Shown piece after piece: positions 26,165 through 35,605 of a stretch of 64,000 nucleotides of DNA. The translations under genes were made by a program, and so were the position numbers. Numbering within the stretch: the first letter of the stretch is position 1; each line of letters opens with the position of its first letter. The stretch covers positions 62,001 through 126,000 of the forward strand of contig CANNIA010000005.1 of NCBI GenBank assembly GCA_947504705.1, given 5' to 3'. The notes under the pieces were generated by a model. That model was not told the DNA's origin. It worked only from the letters and a program-made list of their open reading frames with translations, and made no database searches. The stretch is from Paracoccaceae bacterium (GTDB lineage: Bacteria; Pseudomonadota; Alphaproteobacteria; Rhodobacterales; Rhodobacteraceae).

Positions 26165-27393
26165 GCGAGCGGTTTACCGGAAGCTTTACCCAGCAGGAGC
26201 CGATCCCTGAAGCGGGGATTGAAGCGGCTGTTGCGGTCATGCGGCATGGGCGATTGCACCGCTATAACACCGTGGACGGTGAGATTGCCGAAGCCGCGCT
26301 GCTGGAAGAGGAATTCGCGGCCTATACCGGCGCGCGGTTCTGTCTGGGGCTGGCCTCGGGCGGGGCGGCGATGGCTTGTGCCTTGCGGGCCTGTGGGGTG
26401 AAGCCGGGCGATCCGGTGCTGTCGAATGCCTTTACGCTGGCCCCGGTGCCGGGGGCGATTGCCTCGATGGGCGCGCGTCCGGTGTTTGTCGAGGTGACCG
26501 AGGATCTGACCATCGATTTCGCCCATCTGGAGGCGCAGGCCAAGGCCACCGGGGCAAAGGTGCTGCTGCTGTCGCACATGCGCGGTCATGTCTGCGACAT
26601 GGAGGCTTTGGTCAGCTTGTGCGACCGGCTGGGGCTGAAGGTCATCGAGGATTGCGCCCATACGATGGGGGCTGCGTGGAAGGGCGTGGCTTCGGGGCGG
26701 CACGGGGCGGTGGGGTGTTATTCGACGCAGACCTACAAGCACATGAACTCGGGCGAAGGCGGATTGCTGGTCACCGATGATGAGGAGCTGGCGGCGCGGG
26801 CGGTGCTGTTGTCGGGGTCCTACATGCTGTTCGCGCGGCATCGGGCGGCGCCGGGGGCGGAGGTGTTCGAGCGGTTGAAGCTGGATATCCCCAATGTCTC
26901 CAGCCGGATGGACAATCTGCGCGCAGCGATCCTGCGGCCGCAGATCGGCATGCTGGAGGATCGGCGCGCACGCTGGCGGGTGCTTTATCAGGGGATGGAG
27001 GCGGGGCTGGCCGGGGTTGCGGGGGTGCAGCTGATCGCGCGGCCTCAGGCCGAGGATTATGTGGGCTCGTCGTTCCAGTTCCTGCTGCCGGGCTGGGAGG
27101 CGGCGCGGGTGGTGCGGTTTCTGGCGGGGGCTGCGGCGCGGGGGGTGGAACTGAAGTGGTTCGGGGCGGCGGATCCGCAGGGGTTCACCAGCCGCTATTC
27201 CCATTGGCGCTATGCCGCACCCGAAGTGTTGCCGCAGACGGACCGGGTGTTGGCGGGGCTGATCGACATGCGGCTGCCGCTGACGTTTGCGCCCGGCGAT
27301 GTGGCACAGATTGCCCGGATCATCGGCGAGGAGGTCGCCGTGGCGGCTGCGGCGCGAGAGCTTTCGCCGGTCGCGGCTCCGACGGCGGACTGA
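26161..27393 (+). CDS. DegT/DnrJ/EryC1-family PLP-dependent aminotransferase
   Basis: A 410-aa PLP enzyme of the sugar aminotransferase fold. GLASGGAAMACALRACGVKPGDPVL is the cofactor phosphate region, EDCAHTMGAAWKG carries the pyridine-nitrogen Asp, and STQTYKHMNSGEGG carries the Schiff-base lysine. The family usually transaminates nucleotide-linked keto sugars, but no sugar genes are nearby. The start overlaps the MFS stop by four bases, so the product may be made and exported together; that link is inference. A GTG-started gene follows after three bases. Confidence 0.82.
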   Translation: MSERFTGSFTQQEPIPEAGIEAAVAVMRHGRLHRYNTVDGEIAEAALLEEEFAAYTGARFCLGLASGGAAMACALRACGVKPGDPVLSNAFTLAPVPGAIASMGARPVFVEVTEDLTIDFAHLEAQAKATGAKVLLLSHMRGHVCDMEALVSLCDRLGLKVIEDCAHTMGAAWKGVASGRHGAVGCYSTQTYKHMNSGEGGLLVTDDEELAARAVLLSGSYMLFARHRAAPGAEVFERLKLDIPNVSSRMDNLRAAILRPQIGMLEDRRARWRVLYQGMEAGLAGVAGVQLIARPQAEDYVGSSFQFLLPGWEAARVVRFLAGAAARGVELKWFGAADPQGFTSRYSHWRYAAPEVLPQTDRVLAGLIDMRLPLTFAPGDVAQIARIIGEEVAVAAAARELSPVAAPTAD

Positions 27394-27396
27394 GCG

Positions 27397-27912
27397 GTGG
27401 TGCTGTTTGGCCCGGCACGCGGCCCCGGCTTTGTGGTCCGGCTTTTGCAGCGGCTGGTCAGTCTGCGGTTTTGGCTGAGGACCGCGCTGGGGCTGGCGAT
27501 GCTGGGGCTTGTGATCGTGCCGGCGCTGGCCGATCTGGTGAACGCGGTGACGAAAACGGCGCAAAGTGACGAGGGGAGTTGCCGGATCCTGAACGTGATC
27601 GACGGCGACACGATCACGCTGATGTGCGGCGAAAGCGGGATCGGGCGGGCGCAGATCCAGGGCTATGACACCCCGCAGACCTATGCGCCGCATTGCGTTG
27701 GCGAGTTTCTGGCGGCGGAGCAGGCGGCGTGGGACCTGCGGACGCTGATCCAGAAGGCAGACCGGATCGAGATTGTGCATCAGGGGATGAACCAGGATGG
27801 CCCGGCTTTGGTAAGCATTACGCTGGACGGAATTGATCTGTCGCGGCTGATGGTCCGAACCGGGCATGCTCGGGCCTATGGCGGCGGTCCGCGCGCGGTG
27901 TGGTGTTTGTGA
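27397..27912 (+). CDS. Membrane-anchored staphylococcal-nuclease-fold protein, probably catalytically inactive
   Basis: A 171-aa protein with an N-terminal signal anchor (about residues 28-46) and a thermonuclease-like OB-fold domain: CRILNVIDGDTITL, then QIQGYDTPQTYAPHC and the C-terminal LDGIDLSRLMVRTGHARAY. In staphylococcal nuclease the catalytic residues are Arg35, Glu43 and Arg87. By hand alignment these are Gln, Gln and Pro here (QIQGYDTPQ, DGPALV). The protein probably retains the fold for binding rather than cutting. It is the third gene of the MFS operon and overlaps the MBL gene. Confidence 0.75.
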   Translation: MVLFGPARGPGFVVRLLQRLVSLRFWLRTALGLAMLGLVIVPALADLVNAVTKTAQSDEGSCRILNVIDGDTITLMCGESGIGRAQIQGYDTPQTYAPHCVGEFLAAEQAAWDLRTLIQKADRIEIVHQGMNQDGPALVSITLDGIDLSRLMVRTGHARAYGGGPRAVWCL

Positions 27913-28718
27913 GGGTGGTGCGGCAGGGCAGGCTCTTCTGCAAGGTGGCATTGGGGGCGGTGTCCGTCGTGATGCTGTCGGATGGTGAGACGGTGATGCC
28001 GCTCGACTGCCTGCGCGGACCGGAGGGCGCGTCGCTGGGGGAGGCGGGTCTGGCGGGGGCGGACATGAGGGAGGACAAGTTGCACCTGCCGGTGCGGGCC
28101 TTTCTGGTGCGGGGGCCGGAGGGGAGCCTGCTGGTCGACACGGGTGCGGGGCAGGCGTGGCACAAGGGGCTGGGCCAGCTTGGCGCGGCACTGGCCGAGG
28201 CGGGGACCGGGGCGCAGGAGGTGTCGGCGATTGCCTTGACCCATACCCATGTCGATCATGTCTCGGGTCTGGTCGGCGCGGATGGCGGGCTGGCCTTTCC
28301 GAATGCGCAGCAGGTCCTGGTTGCGACCGAGGAAATCACGGCCTTCGGCGACAATCCCCGGCTCAACCCGGCAAAGGTGCGGCTGATGCCCTTGGAGCAG
28401 GGTGACGGGCCGAGTTTCGGGGTGACGTCAATCAACGCGCCGGGTCATTCGCCGGGGCATATGGCGTTTCTGGTCGAGGGGCGGATGCTGATCTGGGGCG
28501 ATCTGGTGCACAACGTCTTGCAATTCGCCCGGCCCGAAATCGGCTGGAAGTATGACGACGATCTGGCGCTGGCCCGTGCTTCGCGGCTGGCCTTAATGGA
28601 GCAGGCGGTCGAGGCAGGCTGGCTGGTCGCGGGTGCACATCTGCCGGGGCCGGGGATCGGCCGAATCGAACGGGCGGGCGATGCCTACGCGTTCCATCCG
28701 GTGACACGCGGCTATTGA
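27909..28718 (+). CDS. MBL-fold metallo-hydrolase
   Basis: Metallo-beta-lactamase-fold hydrolase of 269 aa. The zinc ligands are visible: THTHVDHVSG, APGHSPGHMAF, the Asp of IWGDLVHN and the late histidine in GAHLPGPG. This resembles the lactonase/glyoxalase-like group. The GTG at 27909 overlaps the preceding stop as GTGA and is chosen for that coupling; GTG at 27900 and ATG at 27972 are alternatives. The substrate is unknown. It ends the operon; the nuo operon begins 240 bases further on. Confidence 0.8.
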   Translation: MRVVRQGRLFCKVALGAVSVVMLSDGETVMPLDCLRGPEGASLGEAGLAGADMREDKLHLPVRAFLVRGPEGSLLVDTGAGQAWHKGLGQLGAALAEAGTGAQEVSAIALTHTHVDHVSGLVGADGGLAFPNAQQVLVATEEITAFGDNPRLNPAKVRLMPLEQGDGPSFGVTSINAPGHSPGHMAFLVEGRMLIWGDLVHNVLQFARPEIGWKYDDDLALARASRLALMEQAVEAGWLVAGAHLPGPGIGRIERAGDAYAFHPVTRGY

Positions 28719-28957
28719 CCGCAGCGGCCTTGCCGCAAGGGCGCTCAATGGTATTCGCACCCGTGCGCAGAGGTCTTTGCTGGGGTGGTAATTTCCTGAC
28801 CGAAACGCTAAATTTCCGTAGGCTTTCTTGGCGCCAAAGACCGGTTTTTCCGCCGGCCTTTGGTTGACCCCGCCAAGGGCGCAGAGTAAACGGGCGGGTG
28901 ACAGGGCAGGCAGTTCATCTGCCCGCTGCTCGTTGCCAGTTATCCAAGGAGCCCCGC
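28719..28957 (+). promoter_or_regulatory. Upstream region of the nuo operon
   Basis: This 239-base gap should contain the promoter of the complex I operon. No clear -35/-10 pair stands out; TTTCCGTAGGCTTTCTTGGCG (about 28813) is AT-richer than the surroundings. AAGGAG at 28946-28951, before the GTG of nuoA, is a strong ribosome-binding site and fixes the nuoA start. No gene is visible. Confidence 0.4.
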
Positions 28958-29847
<890 letters not shown>

Positions 29848-29851
29848 ACCC

Positions 29852-30451
29852 ATGTCCGAAGCCTTGCAGGAACTGGCCGGACTTATCGCGCTGAAGCAGC
29901 CCGATGCGGTGGTGTCCTCCTCCATCGCGTTTGGCGAGCTGACGCTGGTGGCAAAGCTTGCCCATCTGGAAGCGCTGGTCGAGACCTTGCGCGATGATCC
30001 GGCATGCCGGTTCTCGTCTTTGGTCGACATCACCGCGGTGGACCACCCCGAACGCGCCGAGCGGTTCGACATGGTCTATCACTTCCTGTCGATGTACCAA
30101 AACCACCGCATCCGGGTGAAGGTTGCGGTGCGGGAAGACGAGATGGTACCCTCGATCCATGTGCTGCATCCCAGTGCGAACTGGTTCGAGCGCGAAGTGT
30201 TCGACATGTTCGGGATCCTGTTCAGCGGGCACCCGGACCTGCGGCGGATTCTTACGGATTACGGCTTCCGGGGGTACCCCCTGCGCAAGGACTTTCCGAC
30301 CACGGGTTACACCGAGGTCCGCTATGACGAGGCGTTGAAGCGCGTGGTCTATGAGCCGGTGAACCTGGTGCAGGAGTACCGGCAGTTCGATTTCATGAGC
30401 CCGTGGGAGGGTGCGCAGTACATCCTTCCGGGTGATGAGAAGAAGGTGTGA
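29852..30451 (+). CDS. nuoC: NADH-quinone oxidoreductase subunit C
   Basis: Peripheral-arm 30-kDa subunit of complex I, bound to NuoD. The 199-aa protein shows the family signature [11 protein letters not shown]-like [29 protein letters not shown] followed by [19 protein letters not shown]. nuoC and nuoD are separate genes here and lie almost 2 kb apart because two sulfotransferase genes are inserted between them. The stop is four bases before the first sulfotransferase start. Confidence 0.95.
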   Translation: MSEALQELAGLIALKQPDAVVSSSIAFGELTLVAKLAHLEALVETLRDDPACRFSSLVDITAVDHPERAERFDMVYHFLSMYQNHRIRVKVAVREDEMVPSIHVLHPSANWFEREVFDMFGILFSGHPDLRRILTDYGFRGYPLRKDFPTTGYTEVRYDEALKRVVYEPVNLVQEYRQFDFMSPWEGAQYILPGDEKKV

Positions 30452-30455
30452 CCGG

Positions 30456-31397
30456 ATGAAGCTGGGTCTGCGCCCGCAACCTTTGCGCCAGACGACCGCG
30501 CCGGTCCGCAGAAGCGGGCCACCGATGTTCGTTTTCGGCATTGGTGCGGGTAAGGCCGGTACGACTTGGCTTTACCGCTATCTTAGAGCGCACCGCGAGT
30601 GCCACCTGCGCGGGCATAAAGAGCTTAACTATTTCGACGCCATCGACAAATCGGAAGTACGGCTCCAGGTTGAGCTTCTGGCAGCAGAAATCCGGGAGCT
30701 TGAGGCGAGACTGCCCGGGATGGTTCCGGAAAAGCGGAAGCAGCGGTTTTCCGACATGCTTGACATGCGGGATTTCCATCGGGTCCTGCTTACTTGCCAT
30801 GCTGACAGGAACGCCTACTTTCGCTACATGATGGGCGGGCTGGGCCAGCAGCGGCTGGTTGCGGACATTACTCCGAATTATGCCTCTCTCTCTGCTGAAA
30901 TGCTGGCCAAGATGGTCGGAGTGGCACAGGAAACACGCTTTATCTATCTCATGCGCGATCCCGTGGCCCGGTTCTGGAGCAACGTGCGCATGGTGGCTTC
31001 CATGAAAGCACCGGCTGGGTCAGACTTGGAAGCCGTTGCGAAAGCTGAACTGGCGCGGGCTCTCTCTGATCAAACGAGCCCGATTGTAGCGCACTCCGGC
31101 TATGCACAGGTGCTGCAGAAAATGGAGATGGCGATCCCTGAGGATCGGCGGTTGGTATTGTTCTACGAAGATCTGCTGACGTCGGACGGTGTCCAGAGAC
31201 TGTGCAAGTTTCTGGGGATCAAATCCATGAAAGTTGACTTCGATCTGCGGGCCAACGAAGGGTTCTCGGCGGAAATGACCGAAGACGAGCGCGCTGCGGT
31301 GCGTCGCCTTTTACAGCCGCAGTATGAGGCGATGGCCAGCCGGTTCCCGGTCTTGCCCACGGCCTGGCAAAAGACCATGGCTGAGGGTTTCGCATGA
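30456..31397 (+). CDS. Sulfotransferase-domain protein 1 (inside the nuo operon)
   Basis: A 313-aa predicted PAPS-dependent sulfotransferase, which would move sulfate onto a hydroxyl or amine. The 5'-phosphosulfate loop is GIGAGKAGTTWLYRYL, with HKELNYFD downstream, and the 3'-phosphate motif is MRDPVARFWSNVR. Near its C-terminus is the conserved LVLFYEDLL. The ATG at 30456 follows the nuoC stop after four bases and an AAGGTGTGACCGG stretch. It is about half identical to the next gene by eye and its stop overlaps that gene's start. No substrate or carbohydrate genes are adjacent. Base composition looks lower in GC than the flanking nuo genes. Confidence 0.85.
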   Translation: MKLGLRPQPLRQTTAPVRRSGPPMFVFGIGAGKAGTTWLYRYLRAHRECHLRGHKELNYFDAIDKSEVRLQVELLAAEIRELEARLPGMVPEKRKQRFSDMLDMRDFHRVLLTCHADRNAYFRYMMGGLGQQRLVADITPNYASLSAEMLAKMVGVAQETRFIYLMRDPVARFWSNVRMVASMKAPAGSDLEAVAKAELARALSDQTSPIVAHSGYAQVLQKMEMAIPEDRRLVLFYEDLLTSDGVQRLCKFLGIKSMKVDFDLRANEGFSAEMTEDERAAVRRLLQPQYEAMASRFPVLPTAWQKTMAEGFA

Positions 31398-32338
31398 CGG
31401 GCGCGAGATTCATGCTTCAGCGCCCGCAATCTTCGCGTCCGGTTGCAGCGCCGGTGCCCCGGCGGGCGCCGCCCACGTTCCTTTTCGGGATTGGTTCGGC
31501 GAAATCGGGGACCAGTTGGCTGTACGAATATTTGCGTTCGCACCCCGACTGCTACCTGCGAGGGCACAAGGAACTGCACTATTTCGACTCGCTTGAACAC
31601 GGGCGAGTTCTGGCCGAGCAGGAAATGCTGGCCTCTCAGATTGCTTCGGGGGAGGAAAAGCTGGCCAAAATGCGCGGCCCTGAACGGGCTAATGCGATGG
31701 CCAGCCTGTTGGACAAGCGTGATTTCTTGCGCGTGCTGCAGGTTTGCGGGCGGGACAGGAACGCCTACTATCGCTATATGATGGACGGCATTAACAAGCA
31801 GAAGCTCGTTGCGGACATCACGCCCGACTACGTCAATTTGTCTGCCCCCATGTTGACGAAGCTGGTCGGTGTAGCGAATGAAACTCGGTTCCTGTTCATC
31901 ATGCGGGATCCGGTGGAGCGGTTGTGGAGCCATATCCGGATGAATGCGCGCTTTGAGGAAAGCGATTTCGTGGGCGCTTCGCGTGCTCTGTTGGCAAAGG
32001 CCCTGTCGGGTGAAGACGTCGCGCTGGCGGTGCATTCTGATTACGCCATGACTCTGACCAAGATGGAAAAGGCAATACCAGCGGAACGGCGCATGGCCAT
32101 GTTTTACGAAGACTTGATGACGCAGGAAGGGCTGCGCAAGCTTTGTGCGTTTCTTGGGATCAAGCCGACTAAGGCGTATTTTGAGCGTAAGGTCCTGCCC
32201 GGGCGAGAAGCTGAAATGACAACCGAGGATCGCGCGGCTGCGCGGCGGTTCTTGCGACCCCAATACGAGGCGGTGGCGAGCAGGTTCCCGGTGTTGCCGA
32301 AAGCGTGGCAGAATTCGATGGCAGAGGGTTTCGCATGA
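31394..32338 (+). CDS. Sulfotransferase-domain protein 2 (inside the nuo operon)
   Basis: A 314-aa paralogue of the preceding gene with the same plan: GIGSAKSGTSWLYEYLRSH (PAPS loop), HKELHYFDSLEH, ADITPDYVNLS, and MRDPVERLWSHIR (3'-phosphate binding), with MAMFYEDLM near the C-terminus. Both end in MAEGFA, showing a recent tandem duplication. Its start overlaps the first copy as ATGA and its stop overlaps a 21-codon frame leading to nuoD. Its function is unknown; sulfation of a cell-surface glycan or lipid is the usual role of such proteins. Confidence 0.85.
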   Translation: MTGARFMLQRPQSSRPVAAPVPRRAPPTFLFGIGSAKSGTSWLYEYLRSHPDCYLRGHKELHYFDSLEHGRVLAEQEMLASQIASGEEKLAKMRGPERANAMASLLDKRDFLRVLQVCGRDRNAYYRYMMDGINKQKLVADITPDYVNLSAPMLTKLVGVANETRFLFIMRDPVERLWSHIRMNARFEESDFVGASRALLAKALSGEDVALAVHSDYAMTLTKMEKAIPAERRMAMFYEDLMTQEGLRKLCAFLGIKPTKAYFERKVLPGREAEMTTEDRAAARRFLRPQYEAVASRFPVLPKAWQNSMAEGFA

Positions 32339-32400
32339 CTGATATGGCCAGGGCGGAACGACGCGGCCAAGGCTGCGGAATGGGCGGAAAGGTGGCATGA
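32335..32400 (+). CDS. 21-codon linker frame between sulfotransferase 2 and nuoD
   Basis: Starts with ATG inside the sulfotransferase stop (ATGA, 32335-32338) and ends with TGA inside the nuoD start (ATGA, 32397-32400). It encodes the basic peptide [18 protein letters not shown] followed by KVA. A GGCGGAAAGGTGG stretch within it is the probable nuoD ribosome-binding site. It may only pass ribosomes on to nuoD. It has no recognisable domain and could be chance. Confidence 0.3.
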   Translation: MTDMARAERRGQGCGMGGKVA

Positions 32401-33635
32401 TGGACGGCGATATCCGCGTGAACAGCTATGACGACGGCTCGAGTGATTTCGAGACCGGCGAGCAGCGCATCCGCAATTTCAACATCAACTTCGGCCCGCA
32501 ACATCCGGCGGCGCATGGGGTGTTGCGCTTGGTACTGGAGCTGGACGGCGAGATCGTGGAGCGGTGTGACCCGCATATCGGTTTGCTGCATCGCGGCACC
32601 GAAAAGCTGATGGAAAGCCGGACCTATCTGCAGAACCTGCCCTATTTCGACCGGCTGGATTATGTGGCGCCGATGAACCAGGAGCATGCCTGGTGTCTGG
32701 CGATTGAGCGGCTGACCAACACGCCGGTGCCACGTCGCGCCAGTCTGATCCGCGTGCTGTACTGCGAGATCGGGCGAGTGCTGAACCACCTGCTGAACGT
32801 GACCACTCAGGCCATGGACGTGGGTGCCTTGACGCCTCCACTCTGGGGCTTTGAGGAACGCGAAAAGCTGATGGTGTTTTATGAGCGGGCCTCGGGTGCG
32901 CGGCTGCATTCGGCCTATTTCCGGCCGGGTGGCGTGCATGTCGATCTGCCGGACCGGCTGGTCGAGGATATCGACCAATGGGCGGTCGAATTCCCGCGCG
33001 TGCTGGACGATATCGACGGGCTTTTGACCGAAAACCGCATCTTCAAGCAGCGCAATGCCGATATCGGCGTGGTGACGGAAGCCGACATTCTGAAATGGGG
33101 CTATTCGGGCGTGATGGTGCGGGGGTCGGGTCTGGCCTGGGACCTGCGCCGCGCGCAGCCCTATGAGTGCTATGACGAGTTCGAGTTCCAGATCCCCGTC
33201 GGCAAGAATGGCGACTGCTATGACCGTTATCTGTGCCGGATGGAGGAGATGCGGCAATCGACCAGCATCATCCGTCAGGCTTGCGCCAAGCTGCGGGTGG
33301 AAAAGGGCGACGTGCTGGCGCGCGGCAAGATCACGCCGCCGAAACGGGGCGAGATGAAGACCTCGATGGAGGCCTTGATCCACCACTTCAAACTGTACAC
33401 CGAGGGCTTTCACGTGCCCGCAGGTGAGGTTTATGCGGCGGTGGAGGCCCCCAAAGGCGAGTTCGGCGTCTATCTGGTGGCGGACGGGTCGAACAAACCC
33501 TACCGCGCCAAGATCCGGGCGCCGGGGTTCCTGCATCTGCAGTCGATGGACTACATCTGCAAGGGGCATCAGCTGGCCGACGTTGCGGCGATTATTGGGA
33601 CGATGGACGTGGTGTTCGGGGAGATTGACCGCTGA
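32397..33635 (+). CDS. nuoD: NADH-quinone oxidoreductase subunit D
   Basis: Quinone-site subunit (49-kDa type) of complex I. The 412-aa protein has the quinone-site histidine motif [61 protein letters not shown] and ends FGEIDR. The annotated start gives Met-Met; the second ATG (32400) matches the Paracoccus protein. The start overlaps a small upstream frame and its stop overlaps the 52-aa membrane protein start. Confidence 0.97.
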   Translation: MMDGDIRVNSYDDGSSDFETGEQRIRNFNINFGPQHPAAHGVLRLVLELDGEIVERCDPHIGLLHRGTEKLMESRTYLQNLPYFDRLDYVAPMNQEHAWCLAIERLTNTPVPRRASLIRVLYCEIGRVLNHLLNVTTQAMDVGALTPPLWGFEEREKLMVFYERASGARLHSAYFRPGGVHVDLPDRLVEDIDQWAVEFPRVLDDIDGLLTENRIFKQRNADIGVVTEADILKWGYSGVMVRGSGLAWDLRRAQPYECYDEFEFQIPVGKNGDCYDRYLCRMEEMRQSTSIIRQACAKLRVEKGDVLARGKITPPKRGEMKTSMEALIHHFKLYTEGFHVPAGEVYAAVEAPKGEFGVYLVADGSNKPYRAKIRAPGFLHLQSMDYICKGHQLADVAAIIGTMDVVFGEIDR

Positions 33636-33793
33636 TGCCGGACCTGACGATCAATCTCTGGACCCTGATCCTTGGCGCCGTCTGCGGCGCTGCTGCTGTC
33701 TTTGGCGCGCGCCGGGGCAATCGTCTTCTTATGGGGGCCGTGATCGGTGCCGCAACTGCTGTAATCCTGACCATCGCCAGGGGATATTTCTAA
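33635..33793 (+). CDS. 52-aa two-helix membrane protein between nuoD and nuoE
   Basis: A short gene whose ATG overlaps the nuoD stop as TGATG and whose TAA lies three bases before the nuoE start. The product has two hydrophobic segments (about residues 8-25 and 31-47) separated by the basic turn ARRGNR, a helical hairpin with both ends probably on the same side. The tight packing and membrane nature suggest a real operon-specific protein, perhaps associated with complex I. No family was recognised. Confidence 0.65.
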   Translation: MPDLTINLWTLILGAVCGAAAVFGARRGNRLLMGAVIGAATAVILTIARGYF

Positions 33794-33796
33794 GCC

Positions 33797-34888
33797 ATGC
33801 TCCGCCGCCTTCACAAAGACCAGCCCGCCTCGTTTGCGTTTACCCCGGCGAACCTTGCCTGGGCGCAGGGGCAGATTACCAAGTATCCTGTGGGGCGTCA
33901 GGCCAGCGCTATCATCCCGCTTTTGTGGCGCGCGCAGGAGCAGGAGGGGTGGCTGTCCCGCCCCGCCATCGAGCATGTCGCGGATATGCTGGGCCTCGCC
34001 TATATCCGCGCGCTGGAGGTGGCGACGTTCTACTTCATGTTCCAGCTGCAACCGGTTGGTTCTGTGGCCCATATCCAGATTTGCGGCACTACGTCCTGCA
34101 TGATCTGCGGCGCGGAAGATCTTGTCGCGGTGGCGAAAGAGCTGATCTCAACCACGCCGCACACGCTGTCGGCGGACGGCAAATTTTCCTGGGAAGAGGT
34201 CGAATGCCTGGGAGCCTGCGCCAATGCGCCGATGGCCCAGATCGGCAAAGATTACTATGAGGACCTGACCGGCGAAAGCTTGCGCGCGTTGATCGGGCGG
34301 TTTTCCAAGGGCGAGGTTCCGGTCCCGGGCTCGCAGATCGGGCGCTATGCGGCGGAACCGGCGGGCGGGTTGACCAGCCTGAAGGACCATGCGGCGGGGC
34401 GGCCTGCGCATAACGCCTCGGCGGCGTTGGCAGTGGGACTAGGCGACACGGTCAAGCGGATTGACGGGACCGAAGTGCCCTTGCTCACGCCGTGGCTGGG
34501 CAAGGCTACGAAACCGGCGGCGGCCCCAGCCAAGGCTGCGGCTAAACCGGCTGCGACGCCGCCGGCGAAGGCTGCCGAAGTGACGCCCGTGGGCACTAAG
34601 CCCAAGGCGCTGAAAGCGGCGCGGGCGGGCAAGGCGGATGACCTGAAGCTGATCCTTGGGATAGGGCCGAAGCTGGAGGAGATGTGCCACAAGCTGGGCT
34701 TCTTCCATTTCGACCAGATCGCCGCGTGGGCCGAAGACGAGATCGCTTGGGTTGATGAGAACCTTGAAGGCTTCAAGGGACGGGTCACCCGCGACAAATG
34801 GGTTGTGCAGGCCAAGATTCTGGCGGCTGGCGGCACTATCGAAGAGGCAGAGCGCGCGGCCAATGACCCAGGTGGAAAGCAGAACTGA
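33797..34888 (+). CDS. nuoE: NADH-quinone oxidoreductase subunit E with C-terminal helix-hairpin-helix-like extension
   Basis: The thioredoxin-fold [2Fe-2S] subunit of complex I. The first 170 residues have the four cluster cysteines in [10 protein letters not shown] and CLGACANAP. At 363 aa it is about twice the normal length. An Ala/Pro/Lys-rich linker (about residues 235-280) leads to a C-terminal domain with [24 protein letters not shown] and [15 protein letters not shown]. The same domain occurs in the next gene and, from recollection, in Rhodobacteraceae ribosomal protein L21. Its role is unknown. Confidence 0.93.
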   Translation: MLRRLHKDQPASFAFTPANLAWAQGQITKYPVGRQASAIIPLLWRAQEQEGWLSRPAIEHVADMLGLAYIRALEVATFYFMFQLQPVGSVAHIQICGTTSCMICGAEDLVAVAKELISTTPHTLSADGKFSWEEVECLGACANAPMAQIGKDYYEDLTGESLRALIGRFSKGEVPVPGSQIGRYAAEPAGGLTSLKDHAAGRPAHNASAALAVGLGDTVKRIDGTEVPLLTPWLGKATKPAAAPAKAAAKPAATPPAKAAEVTPVGTKPKALKAARAGKADDLKLILGIGPKLEEMCHKLGFFHFDQIAAWAEDEIAWVDENLEGFKGRVTRDKWVVQAKILAAGGTIEEAERAANDPGGKQN

Positions 34889-34929
34889 GACGGGCGTAGC
34901 GACGGTCGGAACGCATAGGAAGTGGCAGG

Positions 34930-35595
34930 ATGAGCAAGTCAGGCACAGGAAATGTACCAACGCTTGGGGGATGGTTTGTCACCGTTCTTCTGGGCGTGGC
35001 GGTATTCTACCTTCTGCGCAATTCTTTCGCCTTCAATGATCTGTCGGCTGCCGCGTTCGGTCTGGCGGCGGCGCTGTTCATGCTGCTTTTGCTGACCGGT
35101 CCGGGATCGCCTGAGGAGGAGGACGTTCGCCCTGTCCGCAAGATAGTACCGGTGCCGGAATTCCTGCCACCTATCACCGGGCAAACAGTTGCACCGGCTC
35201 GGGTCGTGTCTTCGGCGGCACGAGCTGCGGCGGAAGCGCCCAAGATTGAGGTTCCGCCCGTCGCGGTTGTTGAATCGCCCACGGCAGAGACTGCGCCTGA
35301 GGTCACAATGCTGGAAGCCCCGCCGCGCCTGGGCGCGCCACGGGGTGGCAAGGCCGATGACCTCAAGACGATTGAGGGTGTCGGCCCGGCGCTGGAGAAG
35401 CTTTTGAACAGCTTGGGCTTTTATCACATCGACCAGATCGCTGGCTGGAGCGAGGCGGATGTCGCGGCGGTCGATGCCGAGATGGCAAAGTTCAAGGGTC
35501 GGATCGCCCGTGACCGCTGGGTGGCGCAGGCTAGGATCATCGTGACCGAAGGGCTTGAGGCGTTCCAGGAACGCGCCAAGACCAACAATTACTGA
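34930..35595 (+). CDS. Membrane-anchored protein with a NuoE-tail-like domain
   Basis: A 221-aa protein directly after nuoE. The N-terminus has two hydrophobic helices (about residues 14-30 and 40-57), followed by a Pro/Ala/Val-rich linker. The C-terminal domain (about residues 140-205) shares DDLKTIEGVGPALEKLLNSLG, HIDQIAGW and FKGRIARDRWVAQA with the NuoE tail, so the tail domain has been duplicated or shuffled. AGGAAGTGGCAGG precedes the ATG. It could place the domain at the membrane arm; function is unknown. Confidence 0.75.
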   Translation: MSKSGTGNVPTLGGWFVTVLLGVAVFYLLRNSFAFNDLSAAAFGLAAALFMLLLLTGPGSPEEEDVRPVRKIVPVPEFLPPITGQTVAPARVVSSAARAAAEAPKIEVPPVAVVESPTAETAPEVTMLEAPPRLGAPRGGKADDLKTIEGVGPALEKLLNSLGFYHIDQIAGWSEADVAAVDAEMAKFKGRIARDRWVAQARIIVTEGLEAFQERAKTNNY

Positions 35596-35605
35596 GAGGC
35601 CAGAC

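Noticed and set aside
26044-28191. 715-codon minus-strand frame opposite the DegT, nuclease-fold and MBL genes
   Set aside because: Pro/Arg/His-rich antisense translation without any domain; the plus-strand genes have clear motifs.
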